Origin: Nonomuraea ceibae
Lineage (GTDB): Bacteria; Actinomycetota; Actinomycetes; Streptosporangiales; Streptosporangiaceae
DNA: 55,421 nucleotides
Reading direction: 5' to 3'
Assembly: GCF_019396325.1 (NCBI RefSeq)
Contig: NZ_JAHKRO010000062.1
Coordinates: forward strand, 1-55,421
This document shows, one piece after another, positions 27,487 through 35,844 of the stretch (the first letter of the stretch is position 1; every line of letters starts with the position of its first letter). Under the pieces are notes generated by a model, which saw nothing but the letters and a program-made list of their open reading frames with translations, searched no databases and had not been told where the DNA came from. Position numbers and translations under genes: made by a program.

Positions 27487-28460
27487 CGGATGAGGGCTTC
27501 GCCGATCCGCTGAGCGGCATCGACTTAGAGACGGGCCCGCGGGTCGTGGCGCTGGGCGGCGGCCACGGCCTCTACGCCGCGCTGTCGGCGCTGCGCGCGG
27601 TGACCGACGCGCTGACCGCCATCGTCACCGTCGCCGACGACGGCGGCTCCAGCGGCCGGCTGCGCCGCGAGCTGGGCGTGCTGCCGCCCGGCGACCTGCG
27701 CATGGCGCTGGCCGCCCTGTGCGGCGACGACGAGTGGGGCAGCACCTGGAGCGAGGTCGTTCAGCACCGCTTCCGCAGCGAGGGCGAGCTGCACGGTCAC
27801 GCCGTCGGCAACCTGCTCATCGTCGCGCTGTGGGAGCTCCTCGGCGACCCCGTCGCCGGGCTCGACTGGGTGGGCCGGCTGCTCGGCGCGCACGGCCGGG
27901 TGCTGCCGATGGCCTCGGTGCCGCTCGACATCGTCGCCGAGGTGGAGCTCGACGGCGTCGTCTCCACCGTGCGCGGCCAGGTGGCGTGCGCGCTCACGCC
28001 CGGCCGCGTGCGGGCCATCTCCCTGGTGCCCGAGGACCCGCCCGCGCGGCCCGAGGCCGTCGAGGCGGTGCTGGAGGCCGACTGGGTGGTGTTCGGGCCC
28101 GGCTCGTGGTTCACCAGCGTGCTGCCGCACCTCAAGGTGCCCGAGCTGGCCCGCGCGCTGCACCGCACCGAGGCTTGCAGGCTGGTCACGCTCAACCTCG
28201 CGCCGCAGCCGGGCGAGACCGACGACTTCTCCCCCCAGCAGCACCTGGAGGTCCTGCGGCGGCACGCCCCCGAGCTCTCCCTCGACGTCGTCCTCGCCGA
28301 CACCGGCGTGGTCGACGACCCCGCCGCGCTGGAGAAGGCCGCCGCCGCGTTCGGCGCCCGGCTGGTCCTGGCCGACGTCGCCGCCCGCGACGGCTCGCCG
28401 AGGCACGATGCACGACGTCTTGCCTCCGTCCTGGACGAGATTTTCCTCCAGAAGCGTTGA
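27483..28460 (+). CDS. yvcK: Gluconeogenesis factor YvcK/CofD-like protein
   Basis: A 325-residue Rossmann-like protein of the CofD/YvcK family. The glycine-rich VVALGGGHGLYAAL opens the fold (about residues 20-33), with VTVADDGGSSGRLR (about 55-68), GDLRMALAAL and HAVGNLLIVAL following. YvcK binds UDP-GlcNAc and steers carbon between gluconeogenesis and cell-wall precursors; mycobacterial CuvA is a homologue. It begins at GTG 27483 in a GTGA overlap with rapZ and lies upstream of whiA, the standard rapZ-yvcK-whiA order. Confidence 0.93.
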   Translation: MTDEGFADPLSGIDLETGPRVVALGGGHGLYAALSALRAVTDALTAIVTVADDGGSSGRLRRELGVLPPGDLRMALAALCGDDEWGSTWSEVVQHRFRSEGELHGHAVGNLLIVALWELLGDPVAGLDWVGRLLGAHGRVLPMASVPLDIVAEVELDGVVSTVRGQVACALTPGRVRAISLVPEDPPARPEAVEAVLEADWVVFGPGSWFTSVLPHLKVPELARALHRTEACRLVTLNLAPQPGETDDFSPQQHLEVLRRHAPELSLDVVLADTGVVDDPAALEKAAAAFGARLVLADVAARDGSPRHDARRLASVLDEIFLQKR

Positions 28461-28509
28461 TCCTGGTCGGCGTGGCGAGAAGGTGCGAGAGACTGCTAGG
28501 ACCGGTCTG

Positions 28510-28524
28510 ATGGGGGAGGACTAA
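28510..28524 (+). other. Four-codon reading frame overlapping the whiA ribosome binding site
   Basis: ATG-GGG-GAG-GAC-TAA at 28510-28524 includes the GGGGGAGGA that serves whiA. A TAGGAC eight residues upstream resembles a weak -10. If translated it would occlude or couple whiA initiation, but nothing proves it is used. Confidence 0.2.
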
Positions 28525-28530
28525 ACGCTT

Positions 28531-29511
28531 ATGGCAATGACGGGTGTGGTCAAGGACGAGCTGAGCCGGCTGCCGGTGCTCAAGCCCTGCTGCCGCAAGG
28601 CGGAGGTGTCCACGCTGCTGCGCTTCGCCAGCGGCCTGCACCTCGTGGGCGGGCGCATCGTGATCGAGGCCGAGCTCGACACCAACGCGACCGCGCGGCG
28701 GCTCATCAAGGACATCGGAGAGGTGTTCGGCCACAAGGCGGAGGTGCTGGTGCTCGCGCCGGCCGGGCTGCGCAAGGGATCACGTTACGTGGTCCGCGTC
28801 TACCGCGACGGCGAGGCGCTGGCCCGCCAGACCGGGCTGATCGACAACCACGGACGGCCCGTGCGCGGCCTGCCCCGGCAGGTGGTCGCGGGGGCGGCCT
28901 GCGACGCCGAGGCGGCCTGGCGCGGCGCGTTCCTGGCCCACGGCTCGCTCACCGAGCCGGGCCGGTCGATGTCGCTGGAGGTCACCTGCCCCGGCCCGGA
29001 GGCGGCGCTGGCCCTGGTCGGCTCGGCCCGGCGGCTGAAGATCCACGCCAAGGCGCGCGAGGTGCGCGGCGTCGACCGGGTCGTGGTCCGCGACGGCGAC
29101 GCCATCAGCGCCCTGCTCACCCGTCTCGGCGCCCACGACAGCGTGCTCGCCTGGGAGGAGCGGCGGATGCGCCGCGAGGTCCGGGCCACCGCCAACCGGC
29201 TGGCCAACTTCGACGACGCCAACCTGCGCCGCTCGGCCCGCGCCGCCGTCGCCGCCGGCGCCCGCGTGCAGCGCGCCCTGGAGATCCTCGGCGACGAGGC
29301 GCCGGACCACCTCGTGGTGGCCGGGCGGCTGCGGGTGGAGCACAAGCAGGCGTCCCTGGAGGAGCTCGGCCAGATCGCCGACCCGCCGCTGACCAAGGAC
29401 GCGATCGCGGGCCGCATCCGGCGGCTGCTCGCCATGGCCGACAAGCGCGCCTCCGACCTCGGCATCCCCAACACCGAGGCAAATCTCACGGTTGAGATGC
29501 TCTCCTCCTGA
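28531..29511 (+). CDS. whiA: Sporulation/division regulator WhiA
   Basis: A 326-residue DNA-binding protein. The N-terminal half is the degenerate LAGLIDADG homing-endonuclease fold (CCRKAEVSTLLRFASGLHL, about residues 20-38; AFLAHGSLTEPGRSMSLEV, about 132-150). The C-terminal domain is a helix-turn-helix (ASLEELGQIADPPLTKDAIA then GRIRRLL, about 278-305). In Streptomyces WhiA acts with WhiB to activate ftsZ and other sporulation genes. ATG 28531 has GGGGGAGGA about 10 bases upstream. Presence supports a sporulating or filamentous actinomycete, though non-sporulating relatives also keep it. Confidence 0.95.
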   Translation: MAMTGVVKDELSRLPVLKPCCRKAEVSTLLRFASGLHLVGGRIVIEAELDTNATARRLIKDIGEVFGHKAEVLVLAPAGLRKGSRYVVRVYRDGEALARQTGLIDNHGRPVRGLPRQVVAGAACDAEAAWRGAFLAHGSLTEPGRSMSLEVTCPGPEAALALVGSARRLKIHAKAREVRGVDRVVVRDGDAISALLTRLGAHDSVLAWEERRMRREVRATANRLANFDDANLRRSARAAVAAGARVQRALEILGDEAPDHLVVAGRLRVEHKQASLEELGQIADPPLTKDAIAGRIRRLLAMADKRASDLGIPNTEANLTVEMLSS

Positions 29512-29535
29512 CGTCCCCCGTATGGGACCGCCGGG

Positions 29536-30189
29536 TCACGTCGCGTCGCGGTCGGGCGGCGTGAAGAGGCTGGGCGGGGTGGTGGCCGGCTTGGCCGCCT
29601 GCAGGGGCTCGAAGGGAGCCCGGTACTCGGGCTCCTCCCCCTCCTCGGGCTTCTCGGGCTTCTCGGCGGCGGCAGCCGCCCTGGCCTTCCTGCGCAGGCG
29701 CAGGACGCGTACGAGGACGAGCAGGAAGGCGGGCAGGGCCGCGGCGGCCACCACCGCGGGGATCTGCCACGACCGATACAGCTGCGGCCAGACGAGGGCG
29801 GCGGCGTCGGGCAGGGCGGCCAGGAACTCCTCGAGCGTGCGAAGCGGCGGCTTCCACGGCTCCGAGGCCGGCGTGTAGGCGAAATACCCGGGGACCGCCG
29901 CCGTGTTCGCGATCGCGCCGGCCACGACGGCCCCGCCCCCGTACAGGGCCGCCACGAGCGGGAGCACGAGGGCGCGCGGGCGGATCAGGCAGATCGCCGC
30001 GCCGACCAGGAGACCGGCGACCAGGGCGATCCCGGCGGACAGCGGGACGCCGTCGCCGAAGGCGCGCACGGCCTCGGGAACGAGGTCGCCGTCGTAGAGG
30101 AAGGCCGCCGCGACGCCGGCCGCGCACAGCAGCATCGCGATGAAGCCGATGATCAGGCCGGACAGCAGGCCGGATCGGTGTTGTGACAT
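29536..30189 (-). CDS. Four-helix hypothetical membrane protein
   Basis: A 217-residue protein with hydrophobic segments at about 9-31, 50-67, 71-93 and 143-162. A loop containing YFAYTPASEPWKPPLRTLEEF lies between the third and fourth, and the cytoplasmic tail is charged and Pro/Glu-rich (RRKARAAAAAEKPEKPEEG). I recognise no named family. Similar proteins sit between whiA and gap in related genomes in my recollection, but I cannot verify that. It is convergent with whiA (24-bp gap) and divergent from gap, sharing the region that contains the DasR-like site. Confidence 0.6.
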   Translation of the reverse strand: MSQHRSGLLSGLIIGFIAMLLCAAGVAAAFLYDGDLVPEAVRAFGDGVPLSAGIALVAGLLVGAAICLIRPRALVLPLVAALYGGGAVVAGAIANTAAVPGYFAYTPASEPWKPPLRTLEEFLAALPDAAALVWPQLYRSWQIPAVVAAAALPAFLLVLVRVLRLRRKARAAAAAEKPEKPEEGEEPEYRAPFEPLQAAKPATTPPSLFTPPDRDAT

Positions 30190-30213
30190 CTCAGCCCCCA
30201 GAGAATGCCTGAA

Positions 30214-30242
30214 TTTACTCCGACGAGTCGGGCACTTTACTC
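30214..30242. promoter_or_regulatory. TTTACTC direct repeats and CCGAC-GTCGG palindrome
   Basis: TTTACTC occurs at 30214-30220 and 30236-30242, spaced by 22 bp, two turns of the helix. Between them CCGAC (30220-30224) and GTCGG (30227-30231) form a palindrome. The site lies between the divergent membrane-protein gene and gap. Confidence 0.35.
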
Positions 30243-30293
30243 GAACCTCACAAATTGTGCTTACCGAACCTCGATTCTCCAGGCGGGGGTGGC

Positions 30294-30309
30294 AGTGGTC
30301 TAAACCAAT
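30294..30309. promoter_or_regulatory. DasR-responsive element (dre)-like site upstream of gap
   Basis: AGTGGTCTAAACCAAT matches the dre consensus A-C/G-TGGTCTAGACCA-C/G-T at 14 of 16 positions; the core TGGTCT and ACCA are intact. It overlaps the -35 position of the likely gap promoter, where a GntR-family repressor such as DasR would block RNA polymerase. DasR itself is not in the window. Confidence 0.55.
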
Positions 30310-30319
30310 TTGCTTCCGA

Positions 30320-30325
30320 TAGGGT
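30320..30325 (+). promoter_or_regulatory. -10 element of the gap promoter
   Basis: TAGGGT lies 49 bases before GTG 30375. A leader of roughly 40 nt would carry the GAGGAGA ribosome binding site. The matching -35 position falls within the dre-like site. Confidence 0.45.
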
Positions 30326-30374
30326 TCGAGAGTTGAGGTATCAGCCCGTCATCACGTACGAGGAGATCGGTTCC

Positions 30375-31379
<1,005 letters not shown>

Positions 31380-31395
31380 CCGATTCCGGAGCGAA

Positions 31396-31422
31396 GCGGG
31401 GCCGTCCGCCCGGGCGGCCCGC
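31396..31422 (+). other. Hairpin in the gap-pgk gap
   Basis: GCGGGGCCG (31396-31404) pairs with CGGCCCGC (31415-31422) with one bulged G. It lies between gap and the AGAAGGAG of pgk. It could adjust relative expression or mRNA stability within the operon. Confidence 0.4.
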
Positions 31423-31445
31423 GCGCCTCCGCAGAAGGAGCACAG

Positions 31446-32633
31446 TTGCGGACGATCGACGATCTCGATGTGAAGGGACGGCGCGTGCTGGTGCGCGCCG
31501 ACCTGAACGTGCCTCTCGACGGCGAGACGATCACCGACGACGGGCGCATCCGCGCGTCGTTGCCCACCATCCAGGAGCTGGCCGGACGCGGCGCGAAGGT
31601 CGTCGTCTGCGCCCACCTGGGGCGGCCCAAGGGCGAGGCCAACCCGAAATACTCCCTGCGGCCCGTCGCGGCCCGCCTGGGCGAGCTGCTCGGCCAGGAG
31701 GTGGCCTTCGCCTCCGACGTGGTCGGCGACAGCGCCCAGGCCACCGTGCAGGGCCTCCAGGAGGGCCAGGTGGCCCTGCTGGAGAACCTGCGCTACGAGC
31801 CGGGCGAGGAGTCCAAGGACGACGCGGCCCGCCGCGCGTTCGCCGAGAGGCTGGCCGCGCTCGCCGACCTCTACGTCGGTGACGGCTTCGGCGCCGTGCA
31901 CCGCAAGCACGCCAGCGTCTACGACGTGCCGGCGCTGCTGCCGCACGCCGCGGGCGGGCTGGTCGTGGCCGAGGTGGACGTGCTGAGACGGCTCACCGAG
32001 GACACCGAGCGCCCCTACGTGGTCGTGCTCGGCGGCGCCAAGGTCAGCGACAAGCTCGGCGTCATCGCCAACCTGCTGACCAAGGTCGACCGGCTGCTCA
32101 TCGGCGGCGGCATGGCCTACACCTTCCTCAAGGCCCAGGGCCACGAGGTCGGCGGGTCGCTGCTGCAGGAGGACCAGCTCGACCAGGTGCGCGGCTTCCT
32201 CGACGAGGCCGGCCGGCGCGGCGTCGACCTGGTGCTGCCCGTCGACGTGCTGGCGGCCACGCACTTCGCCGCCGACGCCCCGCACGAGGCGGTCGCGGCC
32301 ACGGCCATCCCGGCCGACCGCGAGGGCCTCGACATCGGGCCCGAGACCCGCGAGCTGTTCGCCGCCAAGCTGGCCGACGCCAAGACCGTCTTCTGGAACG
32401 GCCCGATGGGCGTGTTCGAGTTCGACGCGTTCTCCGGCGGCACCCGGGCGGTGGCCGAGGCGCTGATCGGAGCCGACGCCTTCACCGTGGTCGGCGGCGG
32501 CGACTCGGCGGCCGCGGTGCGTAAGCTGGGCCTGCCCGAGGACGGCTTCTCCCACATCTCCACCGGGGGCGGGGCCAGCCTTGAATATCTGGAGGGCAAG
32601 ACGCTCCCCGGACTCGCCGCCCTGGAGGACTGA
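31446..32633 (+). CDS. pgk: Phosphoglycerate kinase
   Basis: A 395-residue two-lobed kinase making ATP from 1,3-bisphosphoglycerate. N-lobe markers are VLVRADLNVPLD (about residues 14-25) and AHLGRPKG; the nucleotide lobe has VLGGAKVSDKLG (about 196-207), FWNGPMGVFEFD and TVVGGGDSAAAV. It starts at TTG 31446 with AGAAGGAG upstream. The gene lies between gap and tpiA on the same strand, with one base between its stop and the tpiA start, the usual lower-glycolysis cluster. Confidence 0.97.
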   Translation: MRTIDDLDVKGRRVLVRADLNVPLDGETITDDGRIRASLPTIQELAGRGAKVVVCAHLGRPKGEANPKYSLRPVAARLGELLGQEVAFASDVVGDSAQATVQGLQEGQVALLENLRYEPGEESKDDAARRAFAERLAALADLYVGDGFGAVHRKHASVYDVPALLPHAAGGLVVAEVDVLRRLTEDTERPYVVVLGGAKVSDKLGVIANLLTKVDRLLIGGGMAYTFLKAQGHEVGGSLLQEDQLDQVRGFLDEAGRRGVDLVLPVDVLAATHFAADAPHEAVAATAIPADREGLDIGPETRELFAAKLADAKTVFWNGPMGVFEFDAFSGGTRAVAEALIGADAFTVVGGGDSAAAVRKLGLPEDGFSHISTGGGASLEYLEGKTLPGLAALED

Positions 32634-32634
32634 C

Positions 32635-33411
32635 TTGAGAAAGCCGCTCATCGCCGGCAACTGGAAGATGAACCTCAACCACCTCGAGGCGATCGCGCTG
32701 GTCCAGAAGCTGGCCTTCGCGCTCGGCGACAAGGACTTCGACCGCGTCGAGGTGGCCGTCCTGCCCCCGTTCACCGACCTGCGCAGCGTGCAGACGCTCA
32801 TCGACGGCGACAAGCTGCGCATCGTGCACGGCGGCCAGGACCTGTCCCCGCACGACGCGGGCGCCTACACCGGTGAGGTGTCGGGCGTGATGCTCGCCAA
32901 GCTGGGGTGCACGTTCGTCGCCGTCGGCCACTCCGAGCGGCGGCAGTACCACCACGAGGACGACGACCTGGTCAACGCCAAGGTGCTGGCCGCGCTGCGC
33001 CACTCGCTGACGCCGATCCTGTGCGTGGGCGAGGGCCTGGAGGTGCGCCAGGCGGGCGGTCACATCGCGCACACGCTGGCCCAGCTCGACGGAGCCCTGC
33101 GCAAGGTCTCCGCCGAGCAGGCACAATCGATGGTGGTGGCCTACGAGCCGGTGTGGGCGATCGGCACCGGCGAGGTGGCCACCCCCGAGGACGCCCAGGA
33201 GGTCTGCGGGGCGCTGCGGGTGCGACTCGCGGAGCTCTACAACCCCGAAGTGGCCTCGGCGGTCCGTATCCTTTACGGTGGCTCGGTCAAGTCGGGAAAC
33301 ATCGCAGGGATCATGGCTCAGCCGGATGTCGACGGCGCCCTCGTGGGAGGGGCCAGCATCGACGCCGCGGAGTTCGTGAAGATCTGCCGTTTCACCGATA
33401 TGCCCGGCTAA
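32635..33411 (+). CDS. tpiA: Triosephosphate isomerase
   Basis: A 258-residue TIM-barrel enzyme interconverting dihydroxyacetone phosphate and glyceraldehyde-3-phosphate. Seen are the substrate-binding Lys in AGNWKMNLNH (about residue 11), the catalytic His in VAVGHSERRQ (about 101), the catalytic Glu and flexible loop in VAYEPVWAIGTGEVA (about 171) and the phosphate loop YGGSVKSGN. It starts at TTG 32635 with GGAGG in the end of pgk. It probably shares the gap-pgk transcript. Confidence 0.96.
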   Translation: MRKPLIAGNWKMNLNHLEAIALVQKLAFALGDKDFDRVEVAVLPPFTDLRSVQTLIDGDKLRIVHGGQDLSPHDAGAYTGEVSGVMLAKLGCTFVAVGHSERRQYHHEDDDLVNAKVLAALRHSLTPILCVGEGLEVRQAGGHIAHTLAQLDGALRKVSAEQAQSMVVAYEPVWAIGTGEVATPEDAQEVCGALRVRLAELYNPEVASAVRILYGGSVKSGNIAGIMAQPDVDGALVGGASIDAAEFVKICRFTDMPG

Positions 33412-33510
33412 CTCAGCCGTTCTGGGGGTGCGACTTGACACGAGGCCGTACCCTCAAGAGGCAAGTTTGAATCGTCACGCGTACCAGACCATTGAAGGAA
33501 CAGGCATACC

Positions 33511-33741
33511 GTGGAACTCGGAATCTCCATCGCCCTCATCCTGACGAGCCTGCTCATGATCTTGCTCGTCCTGCTCCACAAGGGCAAGGGTGGCGGCCTG
33601 TCTGACATGTTCGGCGGCGGTTTCTCGTCGAACTTCGGTGGTTCCTCGGTGGTGGAGCGCAACCTCGACCGGCTCACCGTCATCACGGGCGTCGTCTGGT
33701 TCGTCTGCATCATCGCTCTGGGCCTGCTCGTCAGGCCCTGA
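33511..33741 (+). CDS. secG: Preprotein translocase subunit SecG
   Basis: A 76-residue protein with two membrane helices (about residues 4-22 and 54-73) separated by a polar loop with GKGGGLSDMFGGG and SSVVERNLDRLT, the standard SecG layout. It is an auxiliary part of the SecYEG export channel. It starts at GTG 33511 with AAGGAA about 10 bases upstream. Its place directly after tpiA is conserved across Actinobacteria. Confidence 0.95.
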   Translation: MELGISIALILTSLLMILLVLLHKGKGGGLSDMFGGGFSSNFGGSSVVERNLDRLTVITGVVWFVCIIALGLLVRP

Positions 33742-33772
33742 GACAAGCGACAACGCGTGACAGTGATTCTCC

Positions 33773-33789
33773 CCCCGTGTCACACGGGG
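33773..33789. terminator. Short hairpin between secG and rbpA
   Basis: CCCCGTG (33773-33779) pairs with CACGGGG (33783-33789) across a 3-base loop. It lies 22 bases before the rbpA start and might be a weak terminator or attenuator. Confidence 0.4.
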
Positions 33790-33811
33790 CGATCGAGCGA
33801 GGAGTTCATCC

Positions 33812-34156
33812 GTGGGTAGTGGCAACGCGATCCGTGGCAGCCGTGTCGGCGCCGGCCCTATGGGGGAGGCCGAGCGCGGCGAGGCAGCTCCGAGAGTGCG
33901 GGTCTCGTTCTGGTGCGCCAACATGCATGAGACGCGCCCCAGCTTCGCCAGTGACGCGGCGGTCCCCGAGCTGTGGGACTGCCCGCGTTGCGGCCTCCCG
34001 GCCGGCCAGGACGAGGAGGCCCCGCCTGCTCCGCCGAAGAACGAGCCGTACAAGACGCATCTGGCCTACGTGAAGGAGCGCCGGAGCGACAAGGACGGCA
34101 AGGCGATCCTCGAGGAAGCGCTGGAGCGCCTGCGCAACAACAAGTCCCCTTGGTAG
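33812..34156 (+). CDS. rbpA: RNA polymerase-binding protein RbpA family
   Basis: A 114-residue actinobacterial transcription factor of the RbpA family. The N-terminal arm contains AIRGSRVGAGPMGEAERGE. The zinc-binding core has Cys in FWCANMHE and the pair CPRCGLPAGQD (about residues 56-66). The C-terminal sigma-interacting part is YKTHLAYVKERRSDKDGKAI. RbpA binds the principal sigma factor and stabilises the open complex. The core differs from the best-studied RbpA (the first zinc segment reads CANMH), so this could be the secG-linked paralogue found in many actinomycetes. GTG 33812 follows GAGGAG. Confidence 0.85.
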   Translation: MGSGNAIRGSRVGAGPMGEAERGEAAPRVRVSFWCANMHETRPSFASDAAVPELWDCPRCGLPAGQDEEAPPAPPKNEPYKTHLAYVKERRSDKDGKAILEEALERLRNNKSPW

Positions 34157-34168
34157 CGGGCTGACGTG

Positions 34169-34203
34169 AAAGGGCCCCGGCGGTTCTCCCGCCGGGGCCC
34201 TTT
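34169..34203. terminator. Strong bidirectional terminator
   Basis: AAAGGGCCCCGGCGG (34169-34183) pairs perfectly with CCGCCGGGGCCCTTT (34189-34203) across TTCTC: a 15-bp stem with A/T at its base on both strands. It separates the convergent rbpA and amidohydrolase genes. Confidence 0.9.
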
Positions 34204-34209
34204 CGTCGT

Positions 34210-35817
34210 TCAGGCCCGTTCGTGGACGGCGACGCCGTCGACGAACGTCATCCGCACCCGCGTCGTCCAGATGTCCTTCTCCGGCAACGTGAACGGGTCG
34301 CGGTCGAGCACCACCAGGTCGGCCGGGCGGCCCGGCTCGATCACCCCGGCGGGCGAGCGGTTGATCCACGCCGAGCCCGCCGTGTACGCGGTCAGCGCGG
34401 TCGCCAGGTCGATGCGCTGGGCGGGCAGGAACGGCGTCTGCGCCGTCGGGTAGCCCGCGTGCACCGAACCGCCCGGCTCGGTCCGGTTGACGGCCACGTG
34501 CATGCCCTGCAGCGGGTCGGCGTCCGACACCGGCCAGTCGCTGCCCGCGCAGAACCGGGTGCCGTGCGCCAGCAGGTCCGCGAACGGGTACTGCCACGAC
34601 GAGCGCGGCTCGCCCAGGAACGGCAGCGTCAGCTCGTCCATCTGCGCGTGGTGGGTGGCCCACAGCGGCTGCAGGTTGGCCGTGACGCCCAGCGCGGCGA
34701 AGCGCGGCACGTCCGACGGCTCGATGATCTGCAGGTGCGCGATGTGGTGACGGTTGGCCGGATCGGTGCCCTCGAAGCTGTCGAGCGCCTCGCGCACCGC
34801 CCGCTCGCCGATCGCGTGGAAGTGGACCTGGAAGCCCAGCCGGTCCAGCTCGGCCACGTACTCCTTCAGTTTGACCGGGTCCACGTACGACAGCCCCGTG
34901 CCGCCGCAGCGGCAGTAGGGCTCCAGGGTGGCGGCGGTGAAGTTCTCCGTGATGCCGTCCTGCATGATCTTGACCGAGCCGGCCGCGAACCGGTCCAGGC
35001 CCTCGGCCGACGCCCGGCGCTCCACCAGGCTCTCGATCTGGTCCAGGCCGCGGGTCCTGTCCCACCACAGGGCGCCCACCACGCGGGCCCGTAGCCGCCC
35101 TGAGCGGGCCGCCGACAGGTAGGTGGGCAACTGGTCGTCGGAGCCCGCGTACGAGCCCACGATGGCGTCCTGCCAGCCGGTGATGCCCAGCGAGAACAGG
35201 TGCGCCTCCGCCTCGGCCAGCGCGGCGTCCAGGTCGGCGGCCGTCGGGCGGGGCGTGAGCAGGCCCACCAGGTCCATCGCGCCCTCGTGCAGCACGCCCG
35301 TCGGGGTGCCGTCGGGGTCGCGTTCGATCCGCCCGTCGGCCGGGTCGGGCGTGTCGCGGGTGATCCCGGCCAGCTCCAGCGCCCGGCTGTTGACCCAGGC
35401 GGCGTGGTGGTCGCGCTGGATCAGGTAGGCGGGCCGGTCCAGGAAGTCGAGCTGCTCCCTGCGGGGCAGCCCGCCCGGGAACGCCGACATGTCCCAGCCG
35501 CCGCCGTCGATCCACTCCTTGCCGGGATTGGCGGCGGCATACGTACGGACTGCCGCGAGATAGGCGTCCAGCCCGAACACCTCGGCCAGGTCGCACCTGG
35601 CGCGTTCCAGGCCCGCCTGCACCGGGTGCAGGTGGGCGTCGGTGAAGCCCGGCACCAGCAGGCCGCCGCCGAGGTCCACCGTCTCGTGGGAGGGCGCCAG
35701 CCGGGCCAGCTCCCGTTCGGCGCCCACGGCCGCCACGACGCCGTCGCGCACCAGCACCGCCTCGGCGAAGGCGCCCGTCGCGGTGAACACGCGCCCGCCC
35801 CGGAACAGCACGCTCAT
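34210..35817 (-). CDS. YtcJ-like metal-dependent amidohydrolase
   Basis: A 535-residue amidohydrolase-superfamily enzyme (amidohydrolase family 3). The metal ligands begin with FTDAHLHPVQ (about residues 58-67); GSVKIMQDGITENF holds the carbamylated-Lys region, FHAIGERAV supplies a further His and AGSDWPVS the catalytic Asp. Small N- and C-terminal strands (VLVRDGVVAAVG, PADLVVLD) form the companion beta-sandwich. YtcJ and N-substituted formamide deformylase are the nearest types, so amide or formamide hydrolysis is likely but the substrate is unknown. It lies 27 bp after the PuuB-like oxidase gene on the same strand and is probably co-transcribed. Confidence 0.85.
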   Translation of the reverse strand: MSVLFRGGRVFTATGAFAEAVLVRDGVVAAVGAERELARLAPSHETVDLGGGLLVPGFTDAHLHPVQAGLERARCDLAEVFGLDAYLAAVRTYAAANPGKEWIDGGGWDMSAFPGGLPRREQLDFLDRPAYLIQRDHHAAWVNSRALELAGITRDTPDPADGRIERDPDGTPTGVLHEGAMDLVGLLTPRPTAADLDAALAEAEAHLFSLGITGWQDAIVGSYAGSDDQLPTYLSAARSGRLRARVVGALWWDRTRGLDQIESLVERRASAEGLDRFAAGSVKIMQDGITENFTAATLEPYCRCGGTGLSYVDPVKLKEYVAELDRLGFQVHFHAIGERAVREALDSFEGTDPANRHHIAHLQIIEPSDVPRFAALGVTANLQPLWATHHAQMDELTLPFLGEPRSSWQYPFADLLAHGTRFCAGSDWPVSDADPLQGMHVAVNRTEPGGSVHAGYPTAQTPFLPAQRIDLATALTAYTAGSAWINRSPAGVIEPGRPADLVVLDRDPFTLPEKDIWTTRVRMTFVDGVAVHERA

Positions 35818-35844
35818 GGAAGATCTCCTATCTGGCAGGGATGG

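Noticed and set aside
33435..33472. TTGACA-based promoter for secG
   Set aside because: A good -35 hexamer is present at 33435 but no acceptable -10 occurs at 16-19 bp spacing.
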